Assembly: GCA_038203695.1 (NCBI GenBank)
Contig: JBBRDQ010000061.1
Coordinates: 1-22,111, forward strand
Length of the DNA stretch: 22,111 nt
Source of the DNA: M3007 sp038203695
GTDB lineage: Bacteria > Bacteroidota > Bacteroidia > Chitinophagales > Saprospiraceae
Reading direction: 5' to 3'
The notes under the pieces were generated by a model that saw nothing but the letters and a program-made list of their open reading frames with translations, ran no database searches and was not told the DNA's origin. Below are positions 14,947-22,111 of this stretch, piece after piece. Positions within the stretch are counted from its first letter, which is position 1. Each line of letters begins with the position of its first letter. The position numbers and the translations under genes are program-made.

Positions 14947-17900
14947 TTATAGTTTCACAAACCGGACGGCTGCACCAGGGGTGTTAGATTGCACCTGCGC
15001 GATATAAATGCCTGATTTCCAGTTTTTTGTATTGAAATAAAACGAACCTTCCGCACCCGATTTTTGGGTTTCGACAAGTTTTCCATGCAAATCGAATACG
15101 GCCACCTGCGTGTTTGGGCCGGGTATTTCCGACAGCCGGACGGTTAAGATTTCCAGGACCGGGTTGGGCGATACCTGTAGTGTTTGTGATGCAGTGGCGA
15201 CTTCCTGTACGGCCGTGGGAATGCTGGAGTACAGGGTTTGTACGGCCGGTGGCGTCAGGGCGTAATCGTAAATTTTGACTTCGTCGATGACGCCTTTGAA
15301 GTTAAAATCCTGGGTGCCGGGCAGTATTTGTCCGATCAATAGTGGAATGGCGGCCGTGCGGATCTTCCCGGTCAAGAATTTGTACGTACGCAACTGGCCG
15401 TTCAGATACAGCGCCAGCAACGTCCCGTCGTACGTAGCCGCCACCTGGTAAATGCTGTCGACCGCAACGGGCACATCGAGGTCCAGGTCGGCGATGGTAG
15501 TCAGTGTATTCACGGTCCAGCGAATGCGGCCTTCGGGTGTGATGGAAATTTTCCAGCGGTTCTGCCAACTGCCGTGCGACACCAGAAAGGTCTCATGATC
15601 GGGTTGTGCGCCGGCTTTAAACCAGCAACTTACCGTGATGCCATCCTGAAAATTGAGCAGGGTGTTGTTGGGCACATTGACAAAATCGTTCAATCCGTCG
15701 AAGCGCAGCGCACGCGTCGCATTCCCCCAGAAATCGGGTACGAACAACGCGCCGTTGACTTGTCCGTTTAACTGGTTGCCGCTGATATCGTTGCCGTTGT
15801 TGGAAAATGGATACCAGGCGATCAGATTGCCGGTCGTCGCCGTAAAATTTTTGACCAGGATGGTAGTAGTTGCCTGCGCGGTCAACCCTTCGTCGTCGGC
15901 AACTGTCACGTTGACCGTATAAATGCCCGGCGTGCCGGGCGCTGTCCAGGTAACGGTATTGCCACTGCCGGCGAACGTGCCACTGCCGCCACTCCAGGTA
16001 AAAATCAGTGGGTCGTTATTGGGATCGCTGGCCGGACACGTCAATTCGACGGTGCCGCCAGGTGTGGTATAGGCGGTGCTTTTTTGAATACCGGAGGTCT
16101 GGGGTGCCAGGTTGATTTCGGCCACGGCCTGCAATTGCAGCGTGGCGGTATCGCGCTGGCCGCTTTCGTCGGCGACAATGAGCGTGATCGTGTAATTACC
16201 CGCAGTCAAAGGTGCTTTCCAAAATATATTGGCGCCCGTACCGGATATCGTACCGCCGGTCGCGCTCCAGGTCCAGGTGAAATTATTGGAATCCTGATCG
16301 AACGTTTTGGAAAATACCGCCGTGGAATCGCTGAACTCAACCGTTTGAGTGGTGGCAGCAAGCGCCTGAATACGCGGCGCATACTTAAAGGCTACAGCAG
16401 TCTGGTTGTAATCGACGACCACGCCGTTGACCAGCATTTTATTGCGGTCGTAGGAAAGGACGCCGCCGGTTGGCGTAAGCGTAACCAGCAGCGCGGCATT
16501 GGCGGGAATGTTCAGATTGACGGTTCCAGTGCCGTTTTGCAGCAAAAATGTTGCAGAAATAGCATCATACACATCTACCGGCGTATTGCCAACCGGCAGC
16601 GCCACGCTTTTGGAGACATTGTACGGGTTAAAAAGCAGGTAGGTCGGGTAGGCCGTCTCGTGGTAAAAATCGGTTTTCAGCAAGTCGATTTTCAGGATTT
16701 TGTCGACGTTGGTTTTTTCAACGATGGCGCCGAGGTACCCGATCGAACCCGTGCTGTACAGCGACAGGTTGGTGCCGGCCCAGCCGCCATTGAGCGCATC
16801 ACCGGTGGAGTAGGGGGCATTGCCCTGGTATTTTTCGCGCAGGGCTTCGTAGCCAATCACGCGTTCCGGGTCGTTGGCATTCGACCACGCCGAAGCATCT
16901 TGCAGGGAATTGGGCAAGTAACCGGGGTAAAAAAGCCGGGTTGCATTGGTCAGGTTGAGCACCCATTTGCCGATAGCGCGGGCAAACCGTTTGTCGTAGC
17001 GCACCATGGGCGCGAGCATAGCCGCTTGTTGCACCCCATTCAACTGAAAGGCATAATCGTTGCCGTTATCGTTGGCCTCGCCGACCAGCCCCGATACGTT
17101 GAAGCCGCCCCAGGTACCTACGATGGTGCCCCAGCCGCGCAGATCGCCGCGATTGAACGACCAGTTGACCATCTTTTCGATGTTGTATTTCGTGCCCAAT
17201 TCCGCGTTCATGCGCGCCGCCGTATAGGTGCCGTAGGGCAATTGCAGTTCGTACGAAGGATTGGTGCCCCAGTCGCTCAAAAACTCCAGGCTCCATTCTG
17301 CGCCTTGTAAGTAGGTCGGATTACCGGTTTTTTTATAGGCATTGTACAATACCCAGGCGTACGCCCCGGCCGCTTCGGGCTCGGGTACGCTGGTCGTATT
17401 GGCCTGGTTGGTTTTGAAATTCCAGGCGCGGTAATTCATATACGGTTTTTGCCAGGGCGCGGCGCTGCCACCCATCGCTTTGACAGCACCATGAAAGCGG
17501 TCGGCGATGGTGGTAAACTGGTAGTCGGCATCGCCGCCCACGTTCGGATACAGATCGTAGAGCTGGTAAAAGAAAACATTCGGCATCAGGTCGTACCACC
17601 AGTCGTTGCCGGTGCTGGTGCTGGGATTGTTGAGGTACAGCAGTTCGCCGTTGTTTTTATTGAAAAAATCCTGGCTCATACGCACCCAGTTGCGGCCGAA
17701 CTGATCGGATTTGTCGATGCCCACCAGCGATGCGCCGACCAGCGAAGGCAGCACATTGATGGCCTCGTTGCCCATGGGCGAGTTAGTGCCGACATACGTA
17801 TGCAGTCCAAAACTCGGATACTGCGGGTAGTTCACGCCACTCGATTTAAGGTACGACAGTGGCAAAAATTGGCCGGTTTTCTGGAGGTCATAGACGAATG

Positions 17901-18060
17901 AATCGTAGCGCTGGGCTACTTGCCGCCAGTCGCGTACATTGTACGGCGCCGGTTCGTTGGGCATCTGCTCGATGCGCGGAATGTTGATTTGCGTCACCTG
18001 CGCCTGGAGCGCGAATGGCAGCAATACAAGGGTAACTAATCGTATATGTTTGAATGTCAT
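14947..18060 (-). CDS. T9SS-secreted putative glycan-active enzyme: unrecognised barrel + 2 PKD/Ig + LamG
   Basis: ATG at 18058-18060 is chosen, giving 1037 residues starting MTFKHIRLV with a signal peptide ending FALQAQ; the frame is open to 18084 but the extra eight residues (MPVHKNKT) would spoil the signal. Numbering from 18084: residues 37-560 are the unrecognised module shared with the 577-residue PUL protein, with LVGIDKSDQFGRN (120-132), GNDWWYD (159-165), VPEPEAAGAYAW (233-244), NWSF (307-310), WGGFNVSGL (325-333), RYDKRFARAIGKW (362-374) and AYPTYLLFNPY (478-488). Then come two PKD/Ig-like domains (about 570-655 and 660-745), one LamG (about 752-955, with GSWQNRWKIS) and a T9SS sorting domain (about 970-1045, VSPNPVLE). 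Probable role: cell-surface enzyme opening the glycan; catalytic activity is inferred, not shown. Confidence 0.75.
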   Translation of the reverse strand: MTFKHIRLVTLVLLPFALQAQVTQINIPRIEQMPNEPAPYNVRDWRQVAQRYDSFVYDLQKTGQFLPLSYLKSSGVNYPQYPSFGLHTYVGTNSPMGNEAINVLPSLVGASLVGIDKSDQFGRNWVRMSQDFFNKNNGELLYLNNPSTSTGNDWWYDLMPNVFFYQLYDLYPNVGGDADYQFTTIADRFHGAVKAMGGSAAPWQKPYMNYRAWNFKTNQANTTSVPEPEAAGAYAWVLYNAYKKTGNPTYLQGAEWSLEFLSDWGTNPSYELQLPYGTYTAARMNAELGTKYNIEKMVNWSFNRGDLRGWGTIVGTWGGFNVSGLVGEANDNGNDYAFQLNGVQQAAMLAPMVRYDKRFARAIGKWVLNLTNATRLFYPGYLPNSLQDASAWSNANDPERVIGYEALREKYQGNAPYSTGDALNGGWAGTNLSLYSTGSIGYLGAIVEKTNVDKILKIDLLKTDFYHETAYPTYLLFNPYNVSKSVALPVGNTPVDVYDAISATFLLQNGTGTVNLNIPANAALLVTLTPTGGVLSYDRNKMLVNGVVVDYNQTAVAFKYAPRIQALAATTQTVEFSDSTAVFSKTFDQDSNNFTWTWSATGGTISGTGANIFWKAPLTAGNYTITLIVADESGQRDTATLQLQAVAEINLAPQTSGIQKSTAYTTPGGTVELTCPASDPNNDPLIFTWSGGSGTFAGSGNTVTWTAPGTPGIYTVNVTVADDEGLTAQATTTILVKNFTATTGNLIAWYPFSNNGNDISGNQLNGQVNGALFVPDFWGNATRALRFDGLNDFVNVPNNTLLNFQDGITVSCWFKAGAQPDHETFLVSHGSWQNRWKISITPEGRIRWTVNTLTTIADLDLDVPVAVDSIYQVAATYDGTLLALYLNGQLRTYKFLTGKIRTAAIPLLIGQILPGTQDFNFKGVIDEVKIYDYALTPPAVQTLYSSIPTAVQEVATASQTLQVSPNPVLEILTVRLSEIPGPNTQVAVFDLHGKLVETQKSGAEGSFYFNTKNWKSGIYIAQVQSNTPGAAVRFVKL

Positions 18061-18110
18061 TGTTTTGTTTTTGTGTACTGGCACCCAGCCAAGGAATGTT
18101 GTTTGTTTCG

Positions 18111-18240
18111 CCCACCAATAAATTGATTTGGTTTGCCCACCAATAAATTGGTGGGTTGAGAGGTGTTTGATGGTGTCTTCGTGGGGTGATTTGTTTCACC
18201 AATAAATTGGTGGGTTGAGAGGTGGTTGATGGTGTTTTTT
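18111..18240. repeat. Repeated palindromes between susD and the secreted enzyme gene
   Basis: The dyad cccaccaat-aa-attggtggg is complete at 18136-18155, nearly complete at 18197-18213 and half preserved at 18111-18125. Copies two and three belong to a longer direct repeat of about 39 bp with one mismatch (18138 and 18197 starts, 59-bp period), including ggttgagaggtg. They lie in the leader between susD and the 1037-residue enzyme. They could be an operator, RNA hairpins that set relative expression, or processing sites. No TANNTTTG box was seen next to them. Confidence 0.7.
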
Positions 18241-18301
18241 GGTTTGGCTCATCCATAAACTAATAGGCTAAAACAAACTATCCACATCAACCCTTTTTTA
18301 A

Positions 18302-18329
18302 CTCAAAACTCAAAACTCAAAACCCAAAA
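18302..18329. repeat. Heptad tandem repeat (ctcaaaa x3, cccaaaa x1)
   Basis: Four 7-bp units lie at 18302, 18309, 18316 and 18323, six bases beyond the susD stop codon. On the transcript they read as TTTTGAG units. This is likely a slippage-prone simple repeat in the intergenic spacer; no function is evident. Confidence 0.7.
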
Positions 18330-18334
18330 CCCAT

Positions 18335-19771
18335 TCAATACCCCGGGTTCTGCTGCAAGGCCGGATTCAAGTCCAGTTCCGTTTGCGGGATCGGGAATAA
18401 TTCGTGTTTGCCGACCTGAAAATCGGTTACTTTCTGAGCGGCAATACCCCAGCGCAATAGGTCGTAGAAGCGGTGCATCTCAAAACCCAGTTCCACCGAC
18501 CGCTCGTGGCGCACGGCCTCGATCATGGCCGTCTGGTCGGTGGTCGTCACGGGTGGCAAAGCAGTCGCCGGATTGGTCGCCTGGGCACGCGCACGCGCAC
18601 GGACCTGCTCCAGCGGTACTTGCGCATCACTTACCCGACCCAATTCCGCCAACGCTTCGGCTTCCCACAGCAGCACGTCCGCGTAACGAATCGCCGTGTA
18701 GTTGATATCGCCATCCGCTTTTTGCGTCAGGCTGCTATCGGCTTGCATGTATTTGCGCGGACTGTGGCGGGTCGATGCAAACGAGTTTTTGTAGACCACG
18801 CCGAAGTAGTCCTCATTATTGGACGCAATGGTGAATTTGCGGCGCGGATCGTCGGCTTCGAACGAATCGTAATACGCCTGCGTCACTTCCGCAAACCCGT
18901 ACCCGCCGCTGAATTTTTTAGAAGACCACCACTGGTTGAGCGAGTTGCCGACGCCTAGTTCCAGGTTAGTATGCTGGATTTCCCAGACGGATTCGGTGTT
19001 ATTTTGCGTGTTCTCCCGGAAATTATCCTGGTAATCGGCCACTAGGGCATATATATTCAAATCTTTGACTTTCGTTACATAACCCAGCACGCCGTTCCAG
19101 TTTTTCTGGTACAGGTGCGTTTTGGCGGCCAGTGCGTACGCCGCACCCTGGGTGGCGCGACCGACGTCTTTCCCGGCGTATTGTTTGGGTAATAAAGTCG
19201 CGGCCAGATCGCAATCGGAAATAATCTGGCGATAGATCTCGTCTTTAGCCGTTGCCGGCACTTTCAGTTCGTCGGGTGGTGTCACTTTGATCAGTAACGG
19301 AACATTGCCGTACACCTGCGTCAACAAAAAGTAATAATAGGCGCGCAGGAAATACGCTTCGCCGGAAATGCGGTTTTTCAAGGTCGCATCCATTTGAATA
19401 CCGGCGATTTTTTCGAGCACGGTATTGCACTGCGCAATGCCCTGGTAATTCAGTTTCCAAAAATCGTTGAACTCTTCGGTCCGCGGGGTGTAGGTGAAAA
19501 AGTCCAGTTCGGTCAGACCCGGACGGGACCCATCGCCGCCGACCACCGCCTCATCGGACGGCAATTCAGCAAAGGCCCAGTAGAAATTGTTGTTGGCGTT
19601 GCTGAACAGCAGCGGCCCGTAGGCGGCATTGACGGCCTGTTCCGCGTCGTTGGCGGTTTGAAAAAACGAACCAGTATCCAGAATGCCCAGCGGTTCTTTA
19701 TCCAGAATATTCTGGCAGGCGCCCAGTGCAATGACCGTGGTCAGGAGTAGTATATTGCGTAGTGATTGCAT
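18335..19771 (-). CDS. susD: SusD/RagB-family outer-membrane glycan-binding lipoprotein
   Basis: A 478-residue lipoprotein with the signal sequence ending LGAC; Cys19 is the lipidation site, so it sits on the outer-membrane surface over its SusC partner. SusD hallmarks: NILDKEPLG after the lipobox, FFQTANDAEQAVNAAYGPL (36-54), the TPR segment RISGEAYFLRAYYYFLLTQVYGNVPLL (about 134-160), ATQGAAYALAAKTHLYQKNW, AIRYADVLLWEAEALAELG, and the C-terminal HERSVELGFEMHRFYDLLRWG with HELFPIPQTELDLNPALQQNPGY. It captures oligosaccharides for SusC. It lies 106 bp after susC on the same strand. The particular glycan cannot be read from the sequence; neighbouring GH130 points to a mannose-containing one. 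The symbol is used in the generic sense. Confidence 0.95.
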   Translation of the reverse strand: MQSLRNILLLTTVIALGACQNILDKEPLGILDTGSFFQTANDAEQAVNAAYGPLLFSNANNNFYWAFAELPSDEAVVGGDGSRPGLTELDFFTYTPRTEEFNDFWKLNYQGIAQCNTVLEKIAGIQMDATLKNRISGEAYFLRAYYYFLLTQVYGNVPLLIKVTPPDELKVPATAKDEIYRQIISDCDLAATLLPKQYAGKDVGRATQGAAYALAAKTHLYQKNWNGVLGYVTKVKDLNIYALVADYQDNFRENTQNNTESVWEIQHTNLELGVGNSLNQWWSSKKFSGGYGFAEVTQAYYDSFEADDPRRKFTIASNNEDYFGVVYKNSFASTRHSPRKYMQADSSLTQKADGDINYTAIRYADVLLWEAEALAELGRVSDAQVPLEQVRARARAQATNPATALPPVTTTDQTAMIEAVRHERSVELGFEMHRFYDLLRWGIAAQKVTDFQVGKHELFPIPQTELDLNPALQQNPGY

Positions 19772-19816
19772 AGAAATCTATTTTTTTAGCAGGTGAATCA
19801 ATACTCAGTGCGAAAT

Positions 19817-19865
19817 GTGGGGCACACCTGACCATGATTACTGAAATAAGATAGTTGTGCCACAC
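19817..19865 (-). other. Imperfect inverted repeat in the susC-susD spacer
   Basis: Arms gtggggcaca (19817-19826) and tgtgccacac (19856-19865) pair over ten positions with one mismatch, around a 29-nt loop. It fills most of the spacer. With no T-run at the end it is not a terminator; it might stabilise the susC 3' end. The match is short and could be chance. Confidence 0.3.
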
Positions 19866-19877
19866 TTATTTGAACAC

Positions 19878-22111
19878 CTAGAATCCCAGACTTACGCCCG
19901 CAATAAAAGTGCGCGGAGCCGGTACGGTGCCCCAGTCGATGCCCACCGCGAGGTCGGACGAAATGCCCAGTCCGCGGGTGTCGTTGGTATTGGCTTGTAT
20001 TTCCGGGTCCAAACCGGGATATTTGGTAAAAGTCAGCGCGTTTTGCGCCGAGACATAAAAGCGCAGGCTGCTGATCGCGTTGTTCTTGATCAGGGCTTTG
20101 AAGTTGTAACCCAGGGTGATATTGCGCAGGCGCAGGTACGAACCGTCTTCCAGGAAGCGGGTGGAGACCCGGCGGTTGCCGTTGCGGTCGTCCACACTCA
20201 CTTTGGGAATGTTGGTGTTGGTATTCGTCGGCGTCCAGCGGTTCAGGATTTCCTTATACGAATTGAAACCGCGCGATTGGGTTTCGTAGGCGAAATTGCC
20301 GTACAGGAAATACACATCGTTGCCCTGCACGCCCTGCGCCAGCACGGACAGGTCGAAGTTTTTGAAATTCACCGAGGCATTTACCCCGTAAATGAAATCC
20401 GGGAACGGATTGCCGAAGTGACCGCGGTCTTTATCGTCGATTTTGTTGTCGCCGTTCAGGTCGGCAAACTTGACGTCGCCCGGCCGTGTATCGTTGGTCT
20501 GAAACGGACTGGCGTCGATTTCCCCCTGATTCTGGAAAATGCCGAGCATTTTCCACAAGTAAAACGAACCGACCGGATAACCGACTTCCGTTTTGGTTAA
20601 TGCGCCGTCCGACAAGCCGAAACCGCCCAAAATCGGTTCGCTGGCCGCTAAAGACAGCACTTTATTGCGCACCGAGGAAATATTGGCACCAATGCTGTAA
20701 TCGAAAATGCGGTTTTTATTTTTGAAAATAATGCCCAGTTCCAGACCCTTGTTCTCAATCGAACCGGCATTCACATACGGCGCATTCTGGCTGCCACCGG
20801 ACTGTGGTACCGGTACGCGCACCAGTACATCGTCGGTGCGTTTGCGGTAATAATCGACAATGAAAGAAATGCGGTCACCCCAGAGGCTGAAGTCCAGGCC
20901 GAAGTCCGTTTGGGTGGTGCTTTCCCATCTGATATTGCTGTTGCCGGCTTCTACTACCTGCGCGCCGGTGACGATCTGGCCGCCAAAACTGTACACGCGT
21001 TGACCGGTGGCAACCAGCGAACCGTACGGGTACACGCCGATTTCCTGGTTGCCCAGTTGGCCCCAACTGGCCCGCAATTTCAGACTGGAAATAAAGCGTA
21101 GTTTTTCAAAAAATGGCTCATTCGAAAGGTTCCATGCGGCAGAAACCGACGGAAATACGCCATAGCGGTTATTGCGGCCGAAACGCGAAGACCCGTCGCG
21201 GCGCACGGAAGCGCTCACTACATAACGGTTGTCGAATGAGTAACTGCCCTGGGCAAATTGCGATAACAAGGCCCATTCGGTGACAATACCCGACGCGCCG
21301 ATATTCTGAATGTCTTCGGCAATGCTGTTGTCTAAGTAGCGAAACAACGGATCGGTGCGGGAGAAGTTATTGGCCGAGGCGCCCAGATAATTCGTTTGAT
21401 TTTTAATGGCTTCCATGCCCAACAGTGCCGAAACGCGTTGCCGGCGGAAAGTGCGCGAGAAGTCGAGTACGTTGTTCCAGACCAGATTCTGGTCGAATAC
21501 GCGGCCTTCGGTCAGCGACGTAGGACTATAAATGGCGGCTGATAACCGCTCTTTGAAGCGTTTTTCATTTTCAAACTGTAGGTCGCCACCCAGGGTCGTG
21601 CGCGCTTTCAGGCCATTAAAAATGGTCAGTTCGGCGAAGACGCTGCCGAAGAAACGGTAGCGCTTGATCGTCCAGTCCGTTGCGTCGATGATGGCCAGCG
21701 GATTGGCATTGCCGTCGCCATACAACATCGGGTCGCCCAGTTCGGACGATACTTTCACGTACGAACCATCGGCATTGCGGATGCGGAAAACCGGCGCGGC
21801 GATGAGGGCGTAGCGAATGCCACTCGGCTCGTTGCCCGGGCCATAGCCGTCGCCGGAACTATTGACGACTTTGCGATTGGTATAGGCAAACGACAGGTTG
21901 TTGCCCACTTTGAATCTTTTGGTACCCACCTCGCCATTGAAGCGCAGCCCGTATTTTTCAAACCCTTGTCCGCGGAAAATGCCTTCCTGGTTCAGGTATT
22001 CGCCCAACAGGTAATAACTGCTGTTGGCGCTGCCGCCTGCGGCACTAAGGCTGTAACGCTGGATGGGGGCGCGGTTGAACACTTGCTTGAGCCAATTCAC
22101 ATCGGCCAGGG
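19878..22111 (-). CDS. susC: SusC/RagA-family TonB-linked outer-membrane transporter, N-terminus outside window
   Basis: The frame is open from the right edge to a TAG at 19878-19880, about 744 residues of a protein that is usually near 1000. The GTG at 22098-22100 is an internal Val codon (upstream codons read L-A-D-V), not a start. The visible part is the barrel. Diagnostic pieces are VNWLKQVFNRAPIQRYSL and SAAGGSANSSYYLLGEY, SVRRDGSSRFGRNNRYGVFP, LRASWGQLGNQEIGVY, YVNAGSIENKGLELG, the calcium-type loop DLNGDNKIDDKDRGHFGNP, and the end PRTFIAGVSLGF. The signal peptide, carboxypeptidase-like domain, TonB box and plug lie outside. It forms the import channel with the downstream SusD for oligosaccharides released at the surface, and is probably the first gene of the PUL operon. 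Confidence 0.95.
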   Translation of the reverse strand, partial: LADVNWLKQVFNRAPIQRYSLSAAGGSANSSYYLLGEYLNQEGIFRGQGFEKYGLRFNGEVGTKRFKVGNNLSFAYTNRKVVNSSGDGYGPGNEPSGIRYALIAAPVFRIRNADGSYVKVSSELGDPMLYGDGNANPLAIIDATDWTIKRYRFFGSVFAELTIFNGLKARTTLGGDLQFENEKRFKERLSAAIYSPTSLTEGRVFDQNLVWNNVLDFSRTFRRQRVSALLGMEAIKNQTNYLGASANNFSRTDPLFRYLDNSIAEDIQNIGASGIVTEWALLSQFAQGSYSFDNRYVVSASVRRDGSSRFGRNNRYGVFPSVSAAWNLSNEPFFEKLRFISSLKLRASWGQLGNQEIGVYPYGSLVATGQRVYSFGGQIVTGAQVVEAGNSNIRWESTTQTDFGLDFSLWGDRISFIVDYYRKRTDDVLVRVPVPQSGGSQNAPYVNAGSIENKGLELGIIFKNKNRIFDYSIGANISSVRNKVLSLAASEPILGGFGLSDGALTKTEVGYPVGSFYLWKMLGIFQNQGEIDASPFQTNDTRPGDVKFADLNGDNKIDDKDRGHFGNPFPDFIYGVNASVNFKNFDLSVLAQGVQGNDVYFLYGNFAYETQSRGFNSYKEILNRWTPTNTNTNIPKVSVDDRNGNRRVSTRFLEDGSYLRLRNITLGYNFKALIKNNAISSLRFYVSAQNALTFTKYPGLDPEIQANTNDTRGLGISSDLAVGIDWGTVPAPRTFIAGVSLGF

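Noticed and set aside
16084..17310. A 408-codon open frame on the plus strand opposite the secreted putative enzyme
   Set aside because: It lies wholly within the coding region of a conserved module confirmed by a paralogue, and its translation shows no signal peptide or family motif.
18111..18329. CRISPR array
   Set aside because: The repeats are too few, unequal in spacing (25 and 59 bp) and have no unique spacers of uniform size; no cas genes are near.

Overview
The window looks like a chromosome segment of a glycan-degrading Bacteroidota, probably an environmental lineage of the Saprospiria, Chitinophagia or Cytophagia type. The reasons are a SusC/SusD pair, a second TonB-dependent receptor with a carboxypeptidase-like N-terminal domain, C-terminal type IX secretion (T9SS) sorting domains on two very large secreted proteins, TANNTTTG-like promoter boxes, and no obvious Shine-Dalgarno sequences. 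No species can be named from the sequence alone. There are no rRNA or tRNA genes, no CRISPR array and no intact insertion sequence.

Left part (1-3638, all on the minus strand): the 5' end of a GNAT acetyltransferase, a small DHCW-type cupin, a secreted TPR-like protein of unknown function, a 331-bp gap holding a strongly structured repeat-like element, and a stand-alone TonB-dependent receptor. A 370-bp gap with divergent promoter candidates follows.

Middle part (4009-6070, plus strand): a eukaryote-like divergent-loop cyclophilin with its own hairpin terminator, then a MATE-family multidrug/metabolite exporter. A 393-bp gap (6071-6463) contains short direct repeats, what looks like a relic of a PD-(D/E)XK nuclease, and a hairpin terminator serving the convergent genes.

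Right part (6464-22111, all minus strand, read from right to left): a polysaccharide utilisation locus (PUL) running susC (N-terminus outside the window) - susD - a 1037-residue T9SS-secreted protein with an unrecognised catalytic-type module, two PKD/Ig-like domains and a LamG domain - a 1372-residue T9SS-secreted protein with five LamG and two FN3 domains - a GH130 mannoside phosphorylase-like enzyme - an MFS sugar transporter - a 577-residue paralogue of the unrecognised module. Inferred model: LamG-bearing surface proteins bind and cut a glycan outside the cell; SusCD imports oligosaccharides; the 577-residue protein trims them, probably in the periplasm; MFS brings the product into the cytoplasm; GH130 phosphorolyses a beta-mannosidic disaccharide. 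Since GH130 is the only enzyme with a recognisable CAZy identity, the paired unknown module is the best candidate here for an undescribed carbohydrate-active family. A strong intrinsic terminator sits just 16 nt ahead of the GH130 start codon, and a cluster of palindromes lies between susD and the first enzyme; both may tune expression inside the operon. No PUL regulator is visible; it may lie beyond the right edge.
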